Below are positions 34,422-42,117 of a DNA stretch of 64,000 nucleotides, in pieces (the first letter of the stretch is position 1; the number at the start of each line of letters is the position of its first letter). A model generated the notes under the pieces. It was not told the DNA's origin, searched no databases, and saw only the letters and a program-made list of their open reading frames with translations. The translations under genes were made by a program, and so were the position numbers. This DNA comes from an uncultured Erythrobacter sp. (GTDB lineage: Bacteria; Pseudomonadota; Alphaproteobacteria; Sphingomonadales; Sphingomonadaceae): the NCBI GenBank assembly GCA_947501005.1, contig CANMTU010000001.1, positions 2,318,501 through 2,382,500 on the forward strand, given 5' to 3'.

Positions 34422-36568
34422 TGTCCCGCTACGTCGCCACCCTACCTCTTCGCGATGTCGCCAAGGATCCAGGGACCCTAGCCCATCTGCACTCTCTCGG
34501 CGCATTCCCGAAGATCAATAAAAGATTCGTATTTCCCGGCGATGGAACTGCTGGAGCTTTGCTTCGCCACATCGACACTGAGATGCATCCAGCCTTCGCT
34601 GATGTCAGTTCATTCTCTCGCTACAAGAAGGCGAGACGCAGCATCGGTGCGCAGAACGAGGAAGTTCCTGATTCTGTACTCCTCCTCCTCGTAAGGGAGT
34701 TCGGCCCCAACGTGCCTATGGCCGTCCTGACCCAGCGGCTTGGAGGACAAGCTTCCGAGCAGAAGAGGAAAGCTCGGATTCGCGTTCTCACCGGCGAGAC
34801 GAAGAGCCTTCCGGGGCCTATCAGAACCGGAGATCTCGAGCAGCTTCTAGCGCTTCTGCCCGCTAGTATGAAAGGCGATCTACTCAGGGCCCTTGCGACC
34901 AAAACGCTTCCTGCCATTCCCAAGCTGTCCGCCACCCAGATCGGGCAGATATGCGCACTTAAGACCCCCGGGGTAAGAATTCTCGGCGCCCTTGCATTAC
35001 TTTCATCATGCCTTCATCGGCGATCGCACGCTCACCGGCAGAAAATCATCACTGCGATCAAACGAATTGATCGCATTATAGATGGCGCTTCGAGTAGCAA
35101 TGCTCGGAATGCCCTGCTGCTGGATTACCTTGAGGGGCGCAGAATCCTCGGTGACAACGCAAAAATTCGCAGCGAGATGCCCGATACCATTGCTTGGCTT
35201 CGGCGACTTGCCACGCAGGTCGGACCGAAGATCGGGAGAACGCTGGACGATGAATTTCCCGGCCTCGTCATTCGCATTTCCAAACCCGAAGTCATCCGTC
35301 CTCATATCAAGGCTGAACTAGCTAACGAGCTGATGGAAGGCACAGTACGTCAGTCGAGAGACCTTCGCTCAAATCCTGACAAGCGCCCCCCAGAGGTGCA
35401 GAGGCGACTGACCCTACTTCGGGTCGCGCCACAGATAATTTACTCGGTCCGTGAGCGTATCGAGGAACTAGAGAGGGTTGCGAACAAATTTCGTTCGCTT
35501 CGAGAACACTGCCACCAGAGTCGTGGCACCTTTTCGGTAGAGCTCGAAGGTAGCGCGAACATTGACGGCTCAGAAGGAAGGCCCCGCAGAGCTCCTTTCT
35601 CGTTCATTCACTCCAATATGCTCTACGATGAGCTAGTCAGTGGTGCTGTCCCCGGGTGGCGCAGGGGTATGCCCGAGCCGCCACCAGAAAAGACGTACTT
35701 AAGCATATCGCAGGACCCCCATCCCGACGATGCTTGGTTCGCCCAACTGATGCGGACGCGGGCTATCGCTAGTCAGCCGTCAGGTATTGCGGAGTTGGAT
35801 GAGCAGAGGCAGCAGATGATCCATGCAGGTGCGCTTCCCGCGGGTCGCTCATCCCCTTCTGGCCTTCTTGATTTCGAGCGACCTGATCGCAAGCTCGCTC
35901 GTAAGGCATCGAGGGTGGGTATCGCATTAGTTCCAATCATCGAATTCTATCACGCCATGCTGATGGCTGCATTGGTAATCTTATACGCGCTTCGGTTCGG
36001 AGCGCGAATAGGTGAGACAATGCAGGTACGCCTTGGGCCCGACTGTATGGATGAAGATGTGAGAGAAGGGCGAGCCGTACATATTCTACGACTGATACCC
36101 AAAGGCGCGCACACCGCGACGATCTTTGAAACCGATCCCGAGATCAGAACCCTAATTCGGCGGATCGTTCGGTTGGCGCATTCGAGATGGTTCCCCCAAT
36201 GCTATCAAAACGGCGAAATCGATCTGCCGGTGGTGCGCTACGGCAACCGAGGGCGCCAGAACATCCCCGACGGGAAATTCATTTTGCGGAATGAGAAGCG
36301 GGCAGTGAGTGGGGGCCACCTAGCGATTTTCATCAATGTGCTGCTCTTCGGTCTCGTCGATATGAAAAGCCATGACGGCCGTTACGTCATTGCGACCATC
36401 ATGAGCGTGCTTGGGTATGACGTCGACGAAACTGGCAGCGTCCTTCATCACGCGCCCGGTTCCAGGGAGGCTGAGGTCTACGATCTCTCCGAGTATCTTT
36501 CGAATGAGGAAATCGAAGAAATCCGCCGAGAACTGAAATCTGCCGGAATCATGGGTAAGTTAGCATGA
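34421..36568 (+). CDS. Large tyrosine recombinase-like protein, TnpB-like (trio member 2)
   Basis: 715 residues from the ATG overlapping the previous stop. The C-terminal third has a catalytic-domain pattern: LRFGARIGETMQVRLG with the first Arg, KSHDGRYVIATIMSVLGYD as the HxxR region, and a terminal Tyr in REAEVYDLSE. The N-terminal 450 residues are helical and of no known fold. Tn554 TnpB is similar in size and position. It probably acts with the other trio proteins. Confidence 0.65.
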   Translation: MSRYVATLPLRDVAKDPGTLAHLHSLGAFPKINKRFVFPGDGTAGALLRHIDTEMHPAFADVSSFSRYKKARRSIGAQNEEVPDSVLLLLVREFGPNVPMAVLTQRLGGQASEQKRKARIRVLTGETKSLPGPIRTGDLEQLLALLPASMKGDLLRALATKTLPAIPKLSATQIGQICALKTPGVRILGALALLSSCLHRRSHAHRQKIITAIKRIDRIIDGASSSNARNALLLDYLEGRRILGDNAKIRSEMPDTIAWLRRLATQVGPKIGRTLDDEFPGLVIRISKPEVIRPHIKAELANELMEGTVRQSRDLRSNPDKRPPEVQRRLTLLRVAPQIIYSVRERIEELERVANKFRSLREHCHQSRGTFSVELEGSANIDGSEGRPRRAPFSFIHSNMLYDELVSGAVPGWRRGMPEPPPEKTYLSISQDPHPDDAWFAQLMRTRAIASQPSGIAELDEQRQQMIHAGALPAGRSSPSGLLDFERPDRKLARKASRVGIALVPIIEFYHAMLMAALVILYALRFGARIGETMQVRLGPDCMDEDVREGRAVHILRLIPKGAHTATIFETDPEIRTLIRRIVRLAHSRWFPQCYQNGEIDLPVVRYGNRGRQNIPDGKFILRNEKRAVSGGHLAIFINVLLFGLVDMKSHDGRYVIATIMSVLGYDVDETGSVLHHAPGSREAEVYDLSEYLSNEEIEEIRRELKSAGIMGKLA

Positions 36569-37254
36569 GCTACGAAGGGTTTGAGGATGCCTTCAGGTCC
36601 GGCACGCCGGACGACACGCGGCGTCCCCGACGAGGGTCGGCGGCGAAGGAGCAGAAGCGCGAAAGAGACGGTCGTTTTCGAAGCGCTAGATATAAGAGAA
36701 GCCGGAAGGGTCCAAAGCGAGGAGTCGTCGGACCGTCTTGGATTGCTGGCAAGACGAAGCTTGAGAAAGTGCGTCATGCCGTGCGCCTCTCTCGCATCCG
36801 CGACCGCCTCCGGGATGAAACGAAAGGTTTGGCTCAGCCGCTATTCGAACCCGATATCCTCCCCAGGATGAGCGGCATCCAGGAACTCCAGAAGCAGACT
36901 ACCGCTGCCACGCTCACCGCGCTGCACAAGGTCCGTAAGCGCTACTACAAGAACCGGGAGCCGCTGCCCCTGCCCGAGCATATCGTAGCAGAGGTAGCGA
37001 AAGAGCTGGGCGGGCCGATCTCTTCCCGAACGCTATATCGCCCGCCTTATGTTACGACCTGGGGCGGACGCTTCGACTACTTCGGTCGTGCGCCGGAGGA
37101 CTCTGATCCGCGAGCGAAAACACTGTATCGAGAATCCAATCCGATCATCGTCCAGACCATTCTGGATTTGCGTGAAGAGATCAGCGCGCTGCAGGCTGCT
37201 CGCGCTTCGGCACTGGTCGAGCAAAGCGAAGTTGATGGATGGGAGGCTTGGTAG
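36565..37254 (+). CDS. Basic accessory protein of the recombinase trio (TnpC-like position)
   Basis: 229 residues, overlapping the previous gene by 4 bases. The N-terminal 80 residues are very rich in Arg and Lys (RRGSAAKEQKRERDGRFRSA), suggesting DNA contact; the middle has a conserved-looking segment LPLPEHIVAEVAKELGGPISSRTLYRPPY. No catalytic motif. By position it matches the accessory TnpC of Tn554-type elements, though it is larger and sequence similarity is not claimed. Confidence 0.55.
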   Translation: MSYEGFEDAFRSGTPDDTRRPRRGSAAKEQKRERDGRFRSARYKRSRKGPKRGVVGPSWIAGKTKLEKVRHAVRLSRIRDRLRDETKGLAQPLFEPDILPRMSGIQELQKQTTAATLTALHKVRKRYYKNREPLPLPEHIVAEVAKELGGPISSRTLYRPPYVTTWGGRFDYFGRAPEDSDPRAKTLYRESNPIIVQTILDLREEISALQAARASALVEQSEVDGWEAW

Positions 37255-37353
37255 GTCGAGCCGGCGCGGTGCCTTCCGTTCGATAATTATCTGCCGGTGG
37301 AATTCCAAACGGCAGCGAATGACTCTCTTCTCACGTCTCGCTAACCTGCTTCC

Positions 37354-37605
37354 ATGGCGCAGACCGCTGATTCCTCCGACGATCCGCTCGCGATTTCTTT
37401 CGGCCGACGCCTCACAGCGGTTCGGGAAGAGCAGGGCCTCAGTTCCGTTGAGCTCGGAGATCGGGCTGGAATGAAGAAAGCCTACGTCTGGCGGGTCGAA
37501 CAAGGCAAGACATTGCCGAGCCTGCGGACAGCTGCAAGGTTCGCGAAGGCGCTCGAAATTAGCCTGTCCGAGCTTCTCGAAGGCGTGGAGCTTCCCGAAA
37601 GATGA
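37354..37605 (+). CDS. XRE-family helix-turn-helix regulator
   Basis: 83 residues with one Cro/CI-type helix-turn-helix: FGRRLTAVREEQGLSSVELGDRAGMKKAYVWRVEQGKTLPSLRTAARFAKAL. No other domain. It lies 99 bp after the recombinase trio and ends 1 bp before the stop of the convergent kinase-like gene. It is a candidate to bind the ATACTAATTAGTAT palindromes at 31001 and 38261, which is inference. Confidence 0.85.
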   Translation: MAQTADSSDDPLAISFGRRLTAVREEQGLSSVELGDRAGMKKAYVWRVEQGKTLPSLRTAARFAKALEISLSELLEGVELPER

Positions 37606-37606
37606 G

Positions 37607-38245
37607 CTAGGCAGCACTCGCTTGGCTGTGGCTCTGCAAGGGCATCGACAGAAGCAAGAGCGCCTTTTCGCCCTTGTCCTTTACCCGGATGACACCCTGT
37701 TCGGGCTCAGCGAGCCGGCGGGCGAAGCGCAGACGCCGACGAGCACCGCGAGGAGGCATCGAGCGCGGTGCCGGATGCTCGATCTGCAGCAGGATACCGC
37801 CCGGTCGCCTCGCTAGGAGCACTCTGACATCATCGTCGTATTCGGAGCATTCGAGCGCCACCTCTACCAACTCGCGTGCGATGCGCAGGACGAGCCGCGC
37901 CTTCCGGCGATCCAGCACAAGAGACGTGTCGGTAAGAGCGCAGCTCATCCGCCGATGATCTTCGCGGCCGATGAGGACGTAACGGCAGAGGTGCGGCAGC
38001 GCTTCGGCAATGTCCTCGCAGGCCGGCGTGTTGGAGGTCAGCCGCATGGCACCGAGTTGCGCCTCAAGTCGGTCCATCGCGGCACCGAGCAACAAGTCCG
38101 GCCTTCCTGCGCCAGCCTTCACCATGTGCAGGCTGGCGAGCATCGCCGAGATCGTTTCTGTCGTCCTCTCTTCTTCGAGATCGAGCATCGCTATCAGCGA
38201 TCGACTGCCTGTCCGAATGCTTTGCGGATTCCGCCCTGTGTTCAT
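37607..38245 (-). CDS. Histidine-kinase-like ATPase protein, no transmembrane segment
   Basis: 212 residues. A helical dimerisation-type region (MLDLEEERTTETISAMLASLHMVKAG) is followed by LPHLCRYVL and a degenerate ATP-binding-like region (ARELVEVALECSEYDDDVRVLLARRPGGILLQIEH), as in small soluble sensor-kinase relatives. The usual N and G boxes are not clear, so activity is uncertain. No receiver gene is near. The 18-bp palindrome lies 16 bp upstream of its start. Confidence 0.5.
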   Translation of the reverse strand: MNTGRNPQSIRTGSRSLIAMLDLEEERTTETISAMLASLHMVKAGAGRPDLLLGAAMDRLEAQLGAMRLTSNTPACEDIAEALPHLCRYVLIGREDHRRMSCALTDTSLVLDRRKARLVLRIARELVEVALECSEYDDDVRVLLARRPGGILLQIEHPAPRSMPPRGARRRLRFARRLAEPEQGVIRVKDKGEKALLLLSMPLQSHSQASAA

Positions 38246-38260
38246 GCCCTCATCCTTTCG

Positions 38261-38278
38261 GTATACTAATTAGTATAC
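38261..38278. promoter_or_regulatory. Second copy of the ATACTAATTAGTAT palindrome
   Basis: GTATACTAATTAGTATAC, perfect 18-bp palindrome, 16 bp before the start of the minus-strand kinase-like gene. The same 18 bp lie inside the 20-bp palindrome at 31001-31020, so two promoters 7 kb apart appear to answer to one regulator. Confidence 0.75.
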
Positions 38279-38327
38279 TTTCGTGAAAGTTCAAGGGCGC
38301 TGACCGGCTGGTCTCAGGAGGTCGGCA

Positions 38328-39518
38328 TCAGCGCATCGCGGGAACTTCAAGTACTTCGGGATAGACGAGGCGGCTCTTCATCGCGTGGCGAATGTTGGTG
38401 CTCGTCTCGTAGCGCTTGACGCTGGTGATGCGCGGCTTGCAGGAGGCGAACGCCGGATGGTCGACAAGCTCGTGGAGGGAACGCCCCTTCTTCGCCGCCA
38501 TGTATGATTCCGGAAGTTCTTGGTCCAGCATGAGATCTCCGCTGGAATAGGCCCCTCCCTTGAAATCGATGGCGCAGTGGAGAACTCCGTCCCGGAACCA
38601 GATGCCCCGGGTGGGCTCGTCAGGAGCCGCGAGATCGACATGGGCGTGGATGCATTCCCGGCCGAGTTTCATGCATTCCTGCATGACCTCATGTGGCTCA
38701 CGGCCATGATGTCGGATCAGGGCCTCTGCGACCGTTTCGATGAGTCCTGTCGCCCGAGCCTCGACGATCTCACGACGCCGCTCGGCACGCTTGCGCTGCG
38801 CCCTCCGGTAGAGAGGGGCGAGGCCGCGCAGTTCGCGCGCATTCATCACCCGGTGTCCTTCGAGCGTCATGTCCAACTTCTCGTCGAGAATGAGCATTGC
38901 ATATTCGTATGGTCGGGAATCGAACCAGGCGTCGCCCCAGCAGTCTATGGTCGCCATACGCAACCAGGCTGACCTGCATTCGCCGCCGATCCTCTCGAGG
39001 AGGCTCGTGTACGCCTTTCGCATCGCGATCTCGCGGGCGACCATCTTCGCGCGGTGCTTGAGGAAGCATTCCAGGTGCTCGACGAAGCCTGCCTCGAGCT
39101 CGCCCAGCCAGCCTCGTTCCTTCCTGGTCATGGCGTAGCCGGAAAAGCCGAAGGGTACATGGACGCCATCGATCTTCACATCGACGATGCAATAGAAGCC
39201 GTGCCCGACGCTCGATTCCGCCGACCGGACAGACGTGTCGGTCGGCAGTTCGATACCCGCGTCATCCTTGTGGGCCAGGATATCGCGGATGCGATTGAGA
39301 AGCGCACGCACGTCCCTCGCCTTGACGACATCGTCCTCGACAGCGAGGTCACTGACCCCGTTCCAGACGACGCCGATCGCCCTCGCGCCGCTCCCCGCGT
39401 TGCCCCATATGGAAGGCTGGAGACCGGCCAGAAGGACTTGCGCTCTTTCGTTTTCGATAGCTCCAGCGGTTTCGATCCGTGCGCCGGTGTCGAACTCCCC
39501 GATATTCATCATGTTCAT
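38328..39518 (-). CDS. Large hypothetical protein
   Basis: About 396 residues from the ATG at 39518, which has an AGGAAC site; the frame opens at 39560. The middle is helical and basic (RRAQRKRAERRREIVEARATG). The C-terminal part contains GIWFRDGVLHCAIDFKGGAYSSGDLMLDQELPESY. No catalytic motif or family recognised. It stands upstream of the palindrome-controlled gene on the same strand but 82 bp separate them, with the operator in between. Confidence 0.5.
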   Translation of the reverse strand: MNMMNIGEFDTGARIETAGAIENERAQVLLAGLQPSIWGNAGSGARAIGVVWNGVSDLAVEDDVVKARDVRALLNRIRDILAHKDDAGIELPTDTSVRSAESSVGHGFYCIVDVKIDGVHVPFGFSGYAMTRKERGWLGELEAGFVEHLECFLKHRAKMVAREIAMRKAYTSLLERIGGECRSAWLRMATIDCWGDAWFDSRPYEYAMLILDEKLDMTLEGHRVMNARELRGLAPLYRRAQRKRAERRREIVEARATGLIETVAEALIRHHGREPHEVMQECMKLGRECIHAHVDLAAPDEPTRGIWFRDGVLHCAIDFKGGAYSSGDLMLDQELPESYMAAKKGRSLHELVDHPAFASCKPRITSVKRYETSTNIRHAMKSRLVYPEVLEVPAMR

Positions 39519-39728
39519 GAGACTGTTCCTGCTTCTTTTCCCTTCACGACGAAGGATCACCAGCAGGCTACCGTCACGCCGATGGGCGTTCGTAAGCCCT
39601 GCAATCTCAAGAATTTCTGAAGAGCAGGATCAGACGCAGTCCGGATGTGAGGAGGACTCGCCGGGCGAAGAAAACGACCTTGCGCGAGAAATCGCTAGGA
39701 TCTGCCGGAATTTGTCCCAAAACTCGGT

Positions 39729-39896
39729 ATGCGCTCCATCCCGAGCCATTCTGACCGGAGCAATCCCGAAGTCGCGCTGAAGCCGGCCTCCTCCGAAAGG
39801 GACACGGCCGTGCGCGCGCTCGTGCGACCTGTTGCCAGACAATCCGCAAGAGAATTCGCCCGCCGATTGGAGGGCGAGAAGGAGTCCTTAGAATGA
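39729..39896 (+). CDS. Possible small protein coupled to resolvase-like gene
   Basis: A 55-residue open frame (starts MRSIPSHSDRSN, ends LEGEKESLE) whose stop overlaps the ATG of the resolvase-like gene by 4 bases (ATGA). The C-terminal half is basic and helical. No clear ribosome site is seen before its ATG, so it may not be translated; the exact overlap is the main reason to list it. Confidence 0.3.
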   Translation: MRSIPSHSDRSNPEVALKPASSERDTAVRALVRPVARQSAREFARRLEGEKESLE

Positions 39897-40348
39897 AGAA
39901 TGAGAATGATATGGCGGGCAAGTCGTTCGCTATCTACGCCCGCGCGGGGGAGGAAGAAATTCGTCATTCCCTCCAGCGGCAGATAAGGAACTGTGGGATC
40001 TACGTGGAGGAAGTGGGCGGAACAGTTGTGGCGGTCCATGCCGAGCTTTCCTGCGGCTGCCGACCCTCGCAGGGTCCGGAATTCAGAGCCTTGCTCGATC
40101 TGATCGAAGAAGGCGGTGTGGACTACCTTGCCTGCGAGAGCCTCGACAGGCTGTGCAGCCCAGTCACCGATTTCACGGCACTTAGCGGTCGTCTCGATGC
40201 CAAGGGAGTCCAGGTCGTCACCGTAGGCGGAATGATGGGGGCTTACGGCACGCACCGGATTGCACAGCTCGTTTCCGCACACATGCGGTCGGACCGCAAG
40301 ATGCGGATCCGCCGCGGCAAGGCGTTGGCGAAAGCGCTGTGGAAGTGA
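39893..40348 (+). CDS. Serine-recombinase (resolvase) domain protein lacking the catalytic serine
   Basis: 151 residues with the resolvase N-terminal fold: FAIYARAGEEE, HSLQRQIRNCGIYVEE, and GGVDYLACESLDRLCSPVTDFTALSGRLDAKGVQVVTVGG. In active enzymes the start reads YxRxS; here Gly19 replaces the serine. There is no helix-turn-helix domain beyond a short basic tail (MRIRRGKALAKALWK). It therefore cannot cut DNA by the usual route and may be a regulator, dominant inhibitor or remnant. A good AAGGAG precedes the ATG. Confidence 0.7.
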   Translation: MKNENDMAGKSFAIYARAGEEEIRHSLQRQIRNCGIYVEEVGGTVVAVHAELSCGCRPSQGPEFRALLDLIEEGGVDYLACESLDRLCSPVTDFTALSGRLDAKGVQVVTVGGMMGAYGTHRIAQLVSAHMRSDRKMRIRRGKALAKALWK

Positions 40349-40377
40349 AATGAGTAGCTACCCAACCCGGCGGGGGA

Positions 40378-40953
40378 TCAATCGCCTCCATCTTTATTGT
40401 CACGGGCCCCGGCCGGCTTGGCGTTCTTGGTTCTTCCTTTCCTCCCGGCTGCTGCGGAGTCCCCCGTACTCGTAGGAGGGTTCACCCACCGGGGGCCGTC
40501 GGAAATGACCGGCAAGGGAGGCAGGAGCATACCGCTCTGCTGGGTGAGGGTCGCGAAGATGGACCTGAAGTAGGGATAGGCGGCGAAACGTCCGACGCGG
40601 GCGAGGAACTGCCGACCGGCTTCCTCATCGCAGAGGTCCGAGAGCCTGTAGATCGAAATGTACCGGCACGTGATCGTGAGGAGCTTCTTTCGCCCGTCCA
40701 CACAGGATGCGGTATAGGTGAAGATCCCGGAGAGCTCCCCCTTCTCGTTGTCGCAGGTCCAGTCCTCGAGCTGGTCCGAGAGCTTGAACTGCCAAGCCGG
40801 GTTGGCAGCGATGTCGACATCAGGTTTAAGATCGAACTTCGTCGCCACGAGACGCACGTCGGCTATCGTCGCGTGAGACACGACCTGATTGTAGCTCTTC
40901 GGATCGACCTTCGCCGGCTTTCCTGAGCTGCTCTCTGCTTCTTCAGGCGGCAA
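40378..40953 (-). CDS. SecB-like chaperone of a toxin-antitoxin-chaperone system
   Basis: About 191 residues from a TTG at 40953 that overlaps the antitoxin stop by 11 bases; an ATG at 41049 lies deeper in the antitoxin. The SecB fold is seen from RLVATKFDLKP, LEDWTCDNEKGELSGIFTYTASCV, and the C-terminal YPYFRSIFATLTQQSGMLLPPLPVI, matching the end of SecB proteins. In TAC systems the SecB-like protein stabilises the antitoxin's C-terminal tail. Chromosomal SecB is unlikely because it follows toxin and antitoxin in one operon. Confidence 0.75.
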   Translation of the reverse strand: MPPEEAESSSGKPAKVDPKSYNQVVSHATIADVRLVATKFDLKPDVDIAANPAWQFKLSDQLEDWTCDNEKGELSGIFTYTASCVDGRKKLLTITCRYISIYRLSDLCDEEAGRQFLARVGRFAAYPYFRSIFATLTQQSGMLLPPLPVISDGPRWVNPPTSTGDSAAAGRKGRTKNAKPAGARDNKDGGD

Positions 40954-41428
40954 TTGCGACTTCCTGCTCGTGGGCTTCGAACTCTGCGAAGGCCTTGGCT
41001 TCGCCTTTGCGTCGGCCCTTCCCCGTGCGAGGCGGCAGGGAGACCACATTCCCCCAGACGCTCGACGGTCGCGATCCCGCGATCAGGTCAGCCAGCGACG
41101 AGCTGGCAGAATTCGTTGTCTCCTCACTGCCCGCATCGAGCTGGGTTTCGTACTCATCGATGACGACGGTCGCCTTCTGCTCGAGCACGTGCATGACGCG
41201 CGCGATGGTGCGCAGGGTGAGGTTGCGTCCGGAGGATCCGAGCATCTGGCTGATGTAGGAGGCGCCGACACCGAGACGCTCTGCGAGCGCTTTCTGGGAG
41301 ACCCCGCGTTCACGCATGGCGCGCTTGATCAGTATCTGCGCGTGGAGGATCAACTCCTCCTCGGCCACCATCATCTCGTAGTTCCGCTCCTCGCGCTCGT
41401 GCGCGGTCATATCGGTGTGGTTGGTCAT
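40943..41428 (-). CDS. higA: HigA-like XRE antitoxin with chaperone-addiction tail
   Basis: 161 residues. A Cro/CI helix-turn-helix at about 35-85 (IKRAMRERGVSQKALAERLGVGASYISQMLGS) is followed by a long, probably disordered C-terminal tail containing SSSLADLIAGSRPSSVWGNVVSLPP. Such hydrophobic tails are the chaperone-addiction segments of TAC antitoxins, bound by the SecB-like partner encoded next. It neutralises the upstream toxin and represses the operon. Overlaps the toxin gene by 4 bases. Confidence 0.8.
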   Translation of the reverse strand: MTNHTDMTAHEREERNYEMMVAEEELILHAQILIKRAMRERGVSQKALAERLGVGASYISQMLGSSGRNLTLRTIARVMHVLEQKATVVIDEYETQLDAGSEETTNSASSSLADLIAGSRPSSVWGNVVSLPPRTGKGRRKGEAKAFAEFEAHEQEVAIAA

Positions 41429-41841
41429 TTCTCGGCTTCCTTTATCAACTCGGCTGCCACCTCGGCGGCATGTTGCAGCTTGGTTTCATCTGCAGCCTTT
41501 TGTTTCTTGGCGAGATCCGCCTCCGTGACGAGGAACATGGCTTTTCCCTTCACTTCGACTGTCGTTCCGTAGAACCTGACCTGCCAACCCTTGAACGTAT
41601 CGATCCGGATGTTTTTTCCACCCTTCCTGTGACGTCCCTCAAACTTGAACTTGGAATCAGGCATGTCCATCGGTCCGAAGCGACACCAGGTTCTCATCGC
41701 GGCCTCGAGCTGCGCTCTCGCTTTGGCATCGACCTTGTTGAACATCTTCCAGTACCTGCCGTTGAACGCGACTGAGCCATGCTCCCCCGGCGGACCACCT
41801 TCGCGAGGAAAGCGGATGGTGTATCCGGAGGGAATCTTCAT
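41425..41841 (-). CDS. higB: HigB-like toxin of the TAC operon
   Basis: 138 residues, first gene of the operon. Segments GSVAFNGRYWKMFNKVDAKARAQLEAAMRTWCRFGPMDMPDSKFKFEGRH and IRIDTFKGWQVRFYGTTV fit the RelE/HigB ribonuclease fold; the AMRTW helix and the RFYG strand carry plausible active-site basic residues. Such toxins cleave mRNA on the ribosome. The order toxin-antitoxin-SecB matches the mycobacterial HigB-HigA-Rv1957 operon. Sequence similarity to classical HigB is weak, so the family call leans on context. Confidence 0.65.
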   Translation of the reverse strand: MKIPSGYTIRFPREGGPPGEHGSVAFNGRYWKMFNKVDAKARAQLEAAMRTWCRFGPMDMPDSKFKFEGRHRKGGKNIRIDTFKGWQVRFYGTTVEVKGKAMFLVTEADLAKKQKAADETKLQHAAEVAAELIKEAEK

Positions 41842-42006
41842 GGCTCGACCGTTTGCGTCGAGTTCACATATAAGTGAACTTCGACATACGTCGAGAGATA
41901 TTTCACAATCATTGACAACCCTGCTCCCGAACGATCCGCCACCTCTCCGCCAGCCTCATGCTCGCATGGAGCGAGCGTCCGAGCGACTGTGATAGGCACC
42001 TCTAGG

Positions 42007-42017
42007 GTGTATATGCA
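42007..42017. promoter_or_regulatory. TGYATATRCA operator-like site upstream of the TAC operon
   Basis: GTGTATATGCA, 166 bp before the toxin start in the 276-bp gap between the toxin gene and the gene at 42118. Same 11-mer as at 87, 4041, 6451 and 6463. Confidence 0.4.
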
Positions 42018-42117
42018 ATTTCGAAAAGCCAGCGCAACTTCGCGATCGATTTTGCACAGTCGCGGGAATACGCGCGGAGAAATCACAGCATCGTAGAAAT
42101 GCTTCAGGAGCAATCCA

